DNA of 64,000 bases, taken from contig DATARD010000135.1 in assembly GCA_036264355.1 (NCBI GenBank), forward strand, positions 3,593-67,592, read 5' to 3'. How positions within the stretch are numbered: the stretch's first letter is position 1; every line of letters begins with the position of its first letter. This document shows, in pieces, positions 41,374 to 49,400 of this stretch. The notes under the pieces were generated by a model. The model searched no databases. It saw only the letters and a program-made list of their open reading frames with translations, and was not told the origin of the DNA. This stretch comes from UBA5704 sp036264355 (GTDB taxonomy: Bacteria; Acidobacteriota; Thermoanaerobaculia; Multivoradales; UBA5704). A program made the position numbers and the translations under genes.

Positions 41374-42372
41374 ATGGCCCGACCAGCCAACGCTCCCGCC
41401 TTTTTGTGGTACCCGAAGGACTTCCTTTCCTCGTCTCGGGTCATGCTCATGAGTATGGCCGAGCGTGGCGCCTATATCACCCTTTTGTCCTGCCAATGGT
41501 TGAACGGCGTTCTGCCTGACGACGAGGGGAAGCTCGCCCGCCTCTGCGGCGTCGGTGCCGAGGAGTTCTCGCAGATCTGGCAGGGGGTCTCGGAGTGCTT
41601 CGAGCCCAACTCCTCGGGGTCGGGTCTGGTGAATCCGCGGCTCGAAGAAGAGCGCGGCAAGCAAGCCCAGAACCGCGAAAAAAAGGCGGCGGCTGGAAGA
41701 GCTGGCATGGTCAGTCGATGGGCCGGGCATAACAAAGCTATAACAGAGCCGATAACAGAGGTGAAACAGGCGGATAACACAGCTATAACACCCGAGATAA
41801 CAGAGGGTGTAACAGACGGCATAACAAAAGATAACCTTGCAGTTGCAGTTCCAGTTCCTTCTCCTACAGAGGATCTACCCACAGAGGAATCTTCTACAGA
41901 AGAGTGTAGGAGGGGGAGTGCAGAGGGGGGCTTGCAGGGGCTTGGGCATAACAAAGCTATAACAGAGCCGATAACAGAGGCTTCCCCGAAGGCTTCCGCC
42001 AAGTCTTTCGATCCTCGCTCTGTGCCGGTCCCTGAAGCGCTCGACACTCCCGCCTTCCGTGACGTCTGGGAACGGCGGATCAGGGAGAGGGCCGAGCCAG
42101 GACGTACGGGCGCCAAGCCGAGCCAGAGCCAAATCGAGGCACAGCTCAGCAAGCTCGAAAAGCTCGCCGCCGCAAAAGGTCTCGACTTCGCCATCGAGTG
42201 CGTGGAGCGGGCTATCGAGAGCCGGCATCAGGGCACCGTTTTTCCCGAAGACTTCCAGGAGAAACCGACGCCCCGGAGCGGCGATCGCTCGCCGCCGGCA
42301 TGGAGCCCCGGAAGCTCACGCGAGAGCCTGGAGAGCTACAACGGCTCCCTGTTCCCGAAAAGTTCAACTTGA
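41374..42372 (+). CDS. DUF1376/YdaU-like replication-module protein
   Basis: 332 residues. The N-terminal 100 residues (FLWYPKDFLSSSRVMLMSMA, ERGAYITLLSCQW, LARLCGV) match the DUF1376 winged-helix domain found in phage replication proteins. A low-complexity middle (about 120-205) with twice-repeated GHNKAITEPITE is followed by a basic helical C-terminus. The position just before a DnaC-like loader parallels initiator-loader pairs of phages. The middle is encoded by regularly spaced ATAACA units that may also serve as a DNA site. The initiator role is inference from domain and context. Confidence 0.75.
   Translation: MARPANAPAFLWYPKDFLSSSRVMLMSMAERGAYITLLSCQWLNGVLPDDEGKLARLCGVGAEEFSQIWQGVSECFEPNSSGSGLVNPRLEEERGKQAQNREKKAAAGRAGMVSRWAGHNKAITEPITEVKQADNTAITPEITEGVTDGITKDNLAVAVPVPSPTEDLPTEESSTEECRRGSAEGGLQGLGHNKAITEPITEASPKASAKSFDPRSVPVPEALDTPAFRDVWERRIRERAEPGRTGAKPSQSQIEAQLSKLEKLAAAKGLDFAIECVERAIESRHQGTVFPEDFQEKPTPRSGDRSPPAWSPGSSRESLESYNGSLFPKSST
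41729..41976. repeat. Iteron-like ATAACA array inside the DUF1376 gene
   Basis: Perfect ATAACA hexamers at 41729, 41740, 41752, 41774, 41785, 41797, 41821, 41948, 41959 and 41971 show 11-12 bp spacing or about twice that, roughly one helical turn. A block of about 35 bp (CATAACAAAGCTATAACAGA and following) occurs at both ends of the array. Confidence 0.75.
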
Positions 42373-42388
42373 AAAAGAGGTGAACCAG

Positions 42389-43207
42389 ATGCTGCAAGAA
42401 GTATCAGTTCGGTCGAAGCCACCAGCGACTCCAATGTGCCGCCTTTGCGGGACTACGGTCGCCCTTCCCGATTACCCTCTCTGCGACGCGTGCCAGGCCA
42501 AGAAGGATCTGGAATGGCAGCGGCTCGAAGCGTTGGCGTGCGAGGCTTGCGGCAGGAAGCTTTCGGAGCCTCGGCTCCACGCCGTCTTCGGCAGCCAATG
42601 GACTTGGTGGATGGAGGCGAGAGAATACACCGCTGGGCCATGTTCCGATTGTCGAGAGATGCGCGCGAGACTCGATCGGCCCCGCGAGACAGTCCTCCGA
42701 GCGTGCGCGGTTCCGCCGCGCTACTTCCATTGGCAGGACCTGGCGGCTTGGCCGAAGTGCGCCAACAAGCCTGATGTCGCTCTCGCAGCTTGGAACGGCT
42801 CGCCCTGGTGCGTGCTGATCGCCGGCAAGTGGGGTTGCGGCAAGTCTACGCTCGCCGCCGAGCTGCTGTACCGGTTCCTGCGGCCGCTGCGCTTCAAGGA
42901 AGGCGGGCGGTTCATCTCGGCCGCGGAGATTCCTGCTGTCGCTTTCGAGCGTCGCGAGCGGGACGAGATGGACCGATGGGAGCACTTCAACAGAGTGGAC
43001 TGCCTGGTTATCGACGATCTCGGGCGCGGCTACAAGGGCGACGCTCGGATGGCCGTGGGGCGGCTGATCGCCCACCGCTATGACTACATGCTACCCACGA
43101 TCGTCACCAGTAACTTGGACAAGGAATCCGACATCGGAGACGAGGCGCTGATCGATCGACTCAAGGAAGGGCTAACCGTTCGACTGGTGGGAGGCTCACG
43201 CCGATGA
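42389..43207 (+). CDS. DnaC-like helicase loader ATPase
   Basis: 272 residues from the ATG at 42389, preceded by AAAGAGG. The N-terminal part has two Cys pairs (CRLCG/CDAC and CEACG/CSDC) suggesting zinc ribbons. The AAA+ core has Walker A AGKWGCGKST (about 145-155), Walker B CLVIDDLG and sensor-1-like PTIVTSNLD. Such proteins load the replicative helicase at an origin. It directly follows the DUF1376 gene and overlaps the next gene by four bases (ATGA), so the replication module is one operon. Confidence 0.85.
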   Translation: MLQEVSVRSKPPATPMCRLCGTTVALPDYPLCDACQAKKDLEWQRLEALACEACGRKLSEPRLHAVFGSQWTWWMEAREYTAGPCSDCREMRARLDRPRETVLRACAVPPRYFHWQDLAAWPKCANKPDVALAAWNGSPWCVLIAGKWGCGKSTLAAELLYRFLRPLRFKEGGRFISAAEIPAVAFERRERDEMDRWEHFNRVDCLVIDDLGRGYKGDARMAVGRLIAHRYDYMLPTIVTSNLDKESDIGDEALIDRLKEGLTVRLVGGSRR

Positions 43208-43563
43208 TCAGGCTCGGCAATACACCAGCTCTCGAAGCGCTCCTGACGCGGCTTTCCGAGCGCTTCGGCCTTGACGAATCCGCGCCTGTTCAAGGTCCGA
43301 TCGATCGCTGCGACTGCCCCAAGCCGCTCGGTGCCTGGGGCTCCCAGGGATGGCACTACAGGACTCACACGGTGGATAGCCTTGTCGACCTCCAGCAGCT
43401 TGACCCCAGCCGGAAGGTCGATTTCGAGAATGCGCTCGGCACGATCTACGCCTACGAGCGCTGCCTGCTCGCCGTCAAGCAGCAGCCGACACCGGAGCTG
43501 GCGGCTTCGCCAAGCCGCTGGGAAGACCTCTGGACGCCGACCAACGAAAGGACGCCATCATGA
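43204..43563 (+). CDS. Hypothetical element protein, 119 aa
   Basis: The ATG overlaps the DnaC-like stop as ATGA. Contains CDCPKPLG and a helical core (LVDLQQLDPSRKVDFENALG). No recognised domain. It overlaps the following gene start in the same way, so translation is coupled. Confidence 0.65.
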   Translation: MIRLGNTPALEALLTRLSERFGLDESAPVQGPIDRCDCPKPLGAWGSQGWHYRTHTVDSLVDLQQLDPSRKVDFENALGTIYAYERCLLAVKQQPTPELAASPSRWEDLWTPTNERTPS

Positions 43564-43786
43564 CCGACGGCGAACACGAAGTTGCTCCGCCCGCACCCGG
43601 CCTGGGACGCCGCCGGTCTGAAGGTGTGGCTGCGCCGGTTGAGCAAGACCCTGCGTGCTGCCATCGGACGCGGGGAGGTCGTCTTGTTGCGCTGCGAGAA
43701 CCTCCTGGAGGAGCAAGAGGCCGAGTACAGAGGAGATCGCCGGCACCCTGGAGAGGGAGTTGGGCGCGTGGCGGGGGGAGGAATAG
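43560..43786 (+). pseudogene. Small element gene with probable frameshifts
   Basis: The start ATG overlaps the previous stop (ATGA) and reads MTDGEHE. A second frame then gives LLRPHPAWDAAGLKVWLRRL to CENLLEEQEAEYR, and a third frame gives EEIAGTLERELGAWRGEE and a stop at 43786. The joined product is a coherent basic-to-acidic helical protein of unknown function. Confidence 0.45.
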
Positions 43787-43788
43787 GC

Positions 43789-44085
43789 ATGGCGCCCGTT
43801 CCTACGCCGTTGACGTGGACGCGCCGCACCTTCGCCGTCCTGGAAGAGCGCGGGGTTGATCGACCACCACACGGCGTTTGCCGTTTCTGGCATCTCGGCG
43901 GTCCCTTCGCCATCTACCCGGGCGTCTACAGTCGGGGCTTCACCCTCACTCACCTGCCAACGCAGGCGAAAATTCTGGATCTGGAAATGCAGGCATCCTG
44001 CAAAGACGCCGCGGAGCGCGGGCCCGGGGCTCATTGTACGGTCCTCAATGCCCGGCCGGGACTGCCGGCCCCCAGCGCACGATAG
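43789..44085 (+). CDS. Hypothetical element protein, 98 aa
   Basis: The ATG at 43789 has a strong GGGGGGAGG upstream, just after the preceding stop. The core FAIYPGVYSRGFTLTHLPTQ looks structured; no family is recognised. It is the last gene of the replication-module operon before the toxin-antitoxin genes. Confidence 0.55.
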   Translation: MAPVPTPLTWTRRTFAVLEERGVDRPPHGVCRFWHLGGPFAIYPGVYSRGFTLTHLPTQAKILDLEMQASCKDAAERGPGAHCTVLNARPGLPAPSAR

Positions 44086-44200
44086 TGTATGATGACAGAT
44101 GTCCGCGGGTGCCCGAGACGGCCCCGGCTCGGGATCAAGGACACCGGATGCGGAGACCGTGCGGCGGGATCTGGCCCGGAGCCAGATGAGGAGTTGAACC

Positions 44201-44399
44201 ATGCTTGTCAAGATTCGAGAGTTGCCCTCGACAAGGCTCTAGAGATGCTAGCAAAAATTCGCGAGCTTCCTGCCGACCGGCAAGCTGAGCTCGCCGAAAT
44301 TATCGAGACATGCTAGACGAAGAAGAGGACGAAAGGGATATTAAGGCGAGGCGCCAGCTTGTGTTACGTGCGAGAGCACAACAAGATGCAGAGCTATAA
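44201..44399 (+). pseudogene. Antitoxin partner of PemK-like toxin, frameshifted
   Basis: The ATG at 44201 follows AGGAG and reads MLVKIREL. A second frame carries ALEMLAKIRELPADRQAELA to IIET and a third LDEEEDERDIKARRQLVLRA to a TAA at 44399 that overlaps the toxin start by 14 bp. Joined, it is a typical small acidic antitoxin. The one-base loss near 44312 is clear; the earlier shift is less certain. Confidence 0.55.
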
Positions 44400-44754
44400 A
44401 TTCGGGGATGTAGTGTATGCAGCCACTCGTTATGCCGACGATGCAACTTACGCCGATAATCGCCCCGCCGTAGTGATCAGCTCACAGATTTTAAATCGAG
44501 AGAGAAAGGACGTCGTGCTAATGGAGATCACGACGCGTCTACATCAAGCAAAGCATTTCGGAGCGTTTATAGTGACGGACTGGAAAGCCTCCGGTTTACG
44601 GGAGCCGTCCGTGATCAAGCCACTAATTTTTACGGTGTCAAAATCAGAAATCATAGAGACTTGCTCTGTGACTGATAAAAGCCTCCGGGCGACACTGCTT
44701 AAAATCTTCGGTTTCAGGCCCGCGGCTTCCCCCGCTCCTGGGCAGTCTTCCTAA
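44386..44754 (+). CDS. PemK/MazF-family toxin
   Basis: 122 residues from the ATG of MQSYKFGDVVYAA. GDVVYAATRY, RPAVVISSQILN and DVVLMEITTR match the strands of the PemK/MazF barrel, and the C-terminus PSVIKPLIFTVSKSEI is also typical. Such toxins are sequence-specific mRNA endoribonucleases. The preceding antitoxin frame overlaps the toxin start but is broken, so either the toxin is weak or silent, or the antitoxin is supplied in another way. The DNA is visibly more A+T-rich than the flanking NRPS genes, indicating transfer. Confidence 0.75.
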   Translation: MQSYKFGDVVYAATRYADDATYADNRPAVVISSQILNRERKDVVLMEITTRLHQAKHFGAFIVTDWKASGLREPSVIKPLIFTVSKSEIIETCSVTDKSLRATLLKIFGFRPAASPAPGQSS

Positions 44755-44777
44755 ACCTATAAGACTGGCCGCTGTCA

Positions 44778-45191
44778 ATGGCCCGAGGACGAAAAGGAAT
44801 GAGCGCCGAAGAAGTGAACGACGAACACCCGTCCTCGCATTGGGTCACCCTTGCGCGTATGGGGTTTGAGAACGATTTCCATCGCCTGCTCAATGAGCTT
44901 GGAATCTCGCGCGCCGAGTTTGCCAAGCGGATTGGCACCTCTCCCGAGTATGTCACCAAGGTGCTCAACGGATCGGCTGGCAACTTCCAGTTGAGCACCA
45001 TGGCGAAATGGGCGCGGGCTCTGGGTGCAATTGTACAGATTCGGTTGATCAAGGAAGGTGAAGAGGTGGTGCGGGTGGTCGATTATGAGACGGCCGGAGA
45101 ATTGGATGATAGACACGTCGGACGGGAGGAGGAGCCGCCAATTGACGACCTCTCCATCCATCGGGAGAGGTTCAAGGCGAGCACAGCTTAG
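44778..45191 (+). CDS. XRE-family HTH regulator
   Basis: 137 residues with a Cro/C1-type helix-turn-helix: RLLNELGISRAEFAKRIGTS followed by EYVTKVLNGS and FQLSTMAKWARALG. The acidic tail (VGREEEPPIDDLS) resembles antitoxin-type regulators. It lies between a PemK-like toxin and a HigA-like antitoxin on the same strand and could repress the cluster. Confidence 0.8.
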   Translation: MARGRKGMSAEEVNDEHPSSHWVTLARMGFENDFHRLLNELGISRAEFAKRIGTSPEYVTKVLNGSAGNFQLSTMAKWARALGAIVQIRLIKEGEEVVRVVDYETAGELDDRHVGREEEPPIDDLSIHRERFKASTA

Positions 45192-45204
45192 AGAGATTCG
45201 ACCC

Positions 45205-45522
45205 ATGGCCGAACATCTCGCAAATCAACCGCCTGCAATGGAGCCGGCCCACCCCGGGGAGATCCTGCGAGAGGACGTTCTCCCGGCCCTCAATCTCACC
45301 GTCTCTGAAGCGGCGCGTCAGTTGCTTATCTCCAGGCAGATGCTACATTCGATCCTCGCCAAACGTTCCGCCGTCTCGCCGGAGATGGCTGTACGGCTCG
45401 GGCGTTTCTGCGGCAACGGTGCCGCTTTCTGGCTCCGGCTGCAGAATGCACATGATCTATGGCACGCGGAAAGAAAGCTACGGACCGAATTACACAGGAT
45501 CCCGGAACACGTCGCGGCTTGA
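45205..45522 (+). CDS. HigA/VapI-family antitoxin
   Basis: 105 residues from the ATG of MAEHLANQPP. HPGEILREDVLPALNLTVSE and AARQLLISRQMLHSILAKRS with AFWLRLQNAHDLWHAE are the diagnostic parts of HigA-type (HTH_XRE) antitoxins. No HigB toxin precedes it; instead its stop is immediately followed by the ATG of the 45523-46353 gene, suggesting that protein as its partner. Confidence 0.85.
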   Translation: MAEHLANQPPAMEPAHPGEILREDVLPALNLTVSEAARQLLISRQMLHSILAKRSAVSPEMAVRLGRFCGNGAAFWLRLQNAHDLWHAERKLRTELHRIPEHVAA

Positions 45523-46353
45523 ATGATGGGAAAACGGTTTCTCTATCTCGACACCTTCGCCACCGTTCGAGTGGTTTCTGATGCTGCGCTTGCAGAAGCT
45601 ACTAGAACTTACATCGCGAATGAAAATTTCGTCCTCGTAATTGGCTCACTAAATCTAATGGAAATTGTCTCATGGCCAAAGCGCTGGTCTGAGGTCGTGT
45701 CTTTTGTATCTTCTGTCCCATTCTGTATTGCGCAGAATTCCGATAAGATCGCGGCCAAAGAGGTAGCCAACTACCCGAATGAAATCGCCTCTCTTCCGGT
45801 AGGCTTCTCTTCTTCTGATCACTCATTTTCATCTGGTGACCTAGCGAATGCCCTGTCTTTGCATCTCAAGGGAAAGATCACGGAGTTTGAGCGTAACTTC
45901 AGAAATCTTAACGGCGAAACGTACCGGGCCATATTAGATAAAAGAGAGCTTTTCCAGCCCGAGAAGGAGGGCAAGTACTCTCCCGTTGAGAGGCAGATGT
46001 TTATGCAGTCCAGCGTCCTGAGCATGCTCTTCCCTGAACACCAAGAGTTCCTGCGCCGAGCCCTCGCTGCCGCTAACGCAGAGGGTAGAAGGGAAGGAAT
46101 TATCATTGAAAGATTCAGGTCTACTTACATTCAGGCGCTAGCCATCTTCGTTGAGTACTATGTACAGAAGAAGACTGGCAAACTGTCCGACATGGGAGAC
46201 ATCCTACAGCTAAGCTTAGTCCCTTATGTTGACTTGGCTGTTCTCGACAACGAGAGGAATAATCTGATTCAGAGATTCAATCGAGATAAGCTGTTTCCTT
46301 CCTATCTAAACGCATGCAACTTCCGAGACTTCACAACCATGATAATGAAATAA
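45523..46353 (+). CDS. Possible PIN-like nuclease paired with HigA antitoxin
   Basis: 276 residues, starting directly after the HigA-like stop. LYLDTFATVRVV at the N-terminus, SLNLMEIVSWPKRW about 35 residues later, and LSDMGDILQLSLVPYVDLAV followed by LDNERNN near the C-terminus supply Asp, Glu, Asp and Asp in the order and spacing of PIN-like nucleases with an insertion between. This is a motif reading, not a confirmed family match. The gene is noticeably A+T-rich, has no signal peptide or membrane segment, and looks like a recent import. It is convergent with the NRPS gene that follows. Confidence 0.55.
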   Translation: MMGKRFLYLDTFATVRVVSDAALAEATRTYIANENFVLVIGSLNLMEIVSWPKRWSEVVSFVSSVPFCIAQNSDKIAAKEVANYPNEIASLPVGFSSSDHSFSSGDLANALSLHLKGKITEFERNFRNLNGETYRAILDKRELFQPEKEGKYSPVERQMFMQSSVLSMLFPEHQEFLRRALAAANAEGRREGIIIERFRSTYIQALAIFVEYYVQKKTGKLSDMGDILQLSLVPYVDLAVLDNERNNLIQRFNRDKLFPSYLNACNFRDFTTMIMK

Positions 46354-46360
46354 CTGTTGG

Positions 46361-46374
46361 GCGGGAGAACCCGC
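46361..46374. terminator. Weak hairpin between convergent genes
   Basis: GCGGG AGAA CCCGC forms a 5-bp stem and tetraloop between the PIN-like gene and the NRPS stop; there is no T run. The rest of 46354-46450 is featureless. Confidence 0.3.
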
Positions 46375-46450
46375 GATACCACCTAAACCCGACCCCGGAC
46401 TAGATAACTTGCACCTTAATCCAGCCCACTGGCCTCCAGGTTTTCAAACC

Positions 46451-49400
46451 TCATTCAGCCCAGTCGTCCTGGATCCCCCAGCCGCCCTCGTTGTCCGACA
46501 CCGCCAGCGCGAGCTCGTTCTCCTTCTGCAGAGCGTCCGCGAGCGGCAGCTCGGCGAGCGGACAATCCGGGTCGTCCGCGACGGCGGCGACAATCCGCAG
46601 GAGGCGGTCGCGCATTGCGAGGACCCTCGCCTCGTCGAGCACGTCGCGGTTGTAGCGGAAACGCCCGGCGAGGCGGTCTGCCTGGGAGAGGAAGAGGCTC
46701 AGATCCAGACGGATCTTGCCGGTATCGACAGGCAGCCGAGTCATGCGCAGGTCCGAGACGGCCGGAGCCTGGCCCGCGGGCGCCACCTTGACGAGTTGGA
46801 ACAGGATGCGGAACGTGGTGAGCCCTCCCCGGTCTCCTTCTTCCAGGAAGCTCATGCCCTCCACCACCGGCTCCCAGAAGATGTCCGGATGATCGTGCGC
46901 CAGAAGCGTCACCTCGCGCACCCGTTGCAAGAGCTCACGGAAGGTCCGCGCGCCCGAGAGCCGCGTACGCAGCGGCAGAGCGGTGGCGAAGTTGCCGATC
47001 AGCGACTCCGTTTCGAGCTGGTTGCGGTTGGCGAAGCTGCACGGCACGACGAGGTCGTCCTGCCCGGTCTCACCATGCAGCAGCGCTGTGAAGGCGGCGA
47101 GAAGCGTCATGAACAGGGTCGCCCCCTGCCGGGCCGACAAGACCTCGAGCTTCCGTTCGAGGTCTTGCGGCACCCAGATCTCCTGGCTCCCGGCGGTGAA
47201 CGTCCGCCGGAGGGGGCGCGGCCGGCCGGCTCTGAGATCGATCGGCACGGCGCCACGCAGATGCTCGCGCCAGAAGGTCACCTGGCTGGCCTGCGCCTCC
47301 TCGGCGGAGAGGCGCCGCTGCCAGCGTGCGAAGTCCTGGAACTGCGCGGGGAGCGGCGGCAAGGGGGACGGCCGGCCGGCGCGGAAGGCGAGGTAGAGCG
47401 CCGCCACCTCGCCCTGCAGAACCGAGCCCGACCACCAATCCGAGGCGACGTGATGGATGGTGAAGAGCAGGATGTGCTCCTCGGCCGCGCAGCGGAAGAG
47501 CGTCGCGCGGAAAAGCGGTGGGCGCTCGTAGTCGAAATGCAACCGGCCGTCGACGACGCTGAACCGCTGCACCTCCGCCAGCCGCTCCACCGCTCCGAGC
47601 TGTAAGAGGTCGACTTCGGGGAGGGCGAGGGGCACTGTTGGATGGATGACCTGGACCGGACCGTCCGGCCCCTCCCGGAAGCTCGTGCGCAGCAGCTCGT
47701 GACGATTGACGACCGCCGCGATCGCCTGGCGCAGACAGAGGACGTCGAGCGGGCCTGCAAGGCGCATCAGCATCGGAATCGTCGAGGCCACCGAGCGCGC
47801 TTCGAGATGCCGCCCCGTCCAGTAGCGCTGTTGGGCAAACGACAACGGTGGCGGCGTGCTGCGGTCGTGGCGGAAGGAGGCGATCGTCGGCAGCTCCGGA
47901 GCGCCGGCCCGCAGGCGTTCGATCTCCGCGGCCAGACCCTCCAACGTCGGAGTCACGAACAGACTCCGCAGCGGCAGCTCGACGCCCAACACATCCCGGA
48001 CGCGCGACGCCATCTGGGTGGCGAGCAGCGAATGACCTCCCAGCTCGAAGAAGCTCTGCTCCACTCCGATCTGCTCGACTCCGAGCACCTGGGACCAGAT
48101 CCCCGCCAGGAGCTCCTCGGCGGGTGTCCGGGGCGGGGTTTGCACCGCCGCTGCTCCCACCTCCGGCGTGATCCGCAGGAGCGCCCGCCGGTCGATCTTC
48201 CCGTTGGCCGTCCGCGGTAGCTTGTCGAGCCGCACGAAGGCCGTGGGCACCATGTAGAACGGCAGGAGGGCTTCGAGCTCGCTGCGCAGCGACAGCTCCC
48301 GCCCCTCATCTGTCCGGACGTACGCCACCAGACCCGCTCCTCCGGGCAGATCGGTGCGCAACAGCACCACCGCCTCGGACACTCCCGGCAGCCCCACCAG
48401 CACGCCCTCGATCTCCCCCAGCTCGATCCGGAAGCCGCGGAGCTTGACCTGCTGGTCCAGACGGCCGGCGAACACCACTTCGCCGTCGGCCCGATAGCGG
48501 CCGAGGTCGCCCGTGCGGTACATCCGGTCGGCCGGCTCGCCAGTAAACGGATTGACCTGGAAGCGCTGCGCGGTCAGCTCCGGGTTGCCGAGATACCCTC
48601 GCGCCAGATGCGGGCTCCGCACCGCGATCTCGCCCAGCTCACCCAATCCGGCGAGCCCGCCTCCCGGGGGGAGCACCAGGAGCTGCACGTCCGGCACTCC
48701 GCGCCCCAGCGGCAACACTTGCTGCGCCCGCTCCGTCATCCCCGCGGTTGCCTCGGCTTCCTCCGCGGTCACCGGGTGATACCCCACGGCCCGCTGCGTT
48801 TCCGTCGAGCCATAGAGATTGACGCAGGTCACCCCGGGAGCCAGCGCGCGCAGACGGGCCACGTCCTTGCGCGTCAACGACTCGCCCACCAGCAGCACCC
48901 GGCGCAGGCTCGGCACCAGCTCCCGTGTTCCGTCCGCAGGCAGCTCGGTCAGGAGCTGGCCGAGCGTCGGCGTCAGGTGCGACACCGTTACCTGCTCCCG
49001 GCAGAGCCACGCCGCCAACCGGCCGCTGAGGCCGTAGTCGGCCGGATCCGGCACGGCGATCGTCCCGCCCAGGTAGAGCGGGGTGAAGATCTCCCGCTGG
49101 AGCGGATCATGGCCCAGCCCCGAAAGCAGCGAGAAGCGGTCGTCCGGACCGAGACCGAACATCCGGCAGTGGGTCGGCAGGAAGTGCGACAGCGACCCGT
49201 GGAGTCCCAAAACCCCTTTCGGTCCTCCCGTCGATCCCGAGGTGAAGCCGATGCAGGCCAGGTCCTCCGGACCGACGCGCACCTCGGGCGCTTCGCAGGC
49301 GAACGGCGCAAGCTCCGCGACGGCAGCCGCACCGCCCGGAGGGAGCTCCAGGCAGGGGCATCCGGCCTCCTGCAACCAGGACCGCACCTCGGCAGAGATC

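Noticed and set aside
44089..44316. A 75-residue frame before the PemK-like toxin taken as a complete antitoxin
   Set aside because: Its first half is not protein-like, and the true C-terminal antitoxin sequence is in another frame that reaches the toxin start.
37722..46450. Integrase gene or second att copy of the tRNA-Thr 3' end
   Set aside because: No tyrosine or serine recombinase motif was found, and GGTTCAAATCCGGGCGTCGG does not recur in the window.
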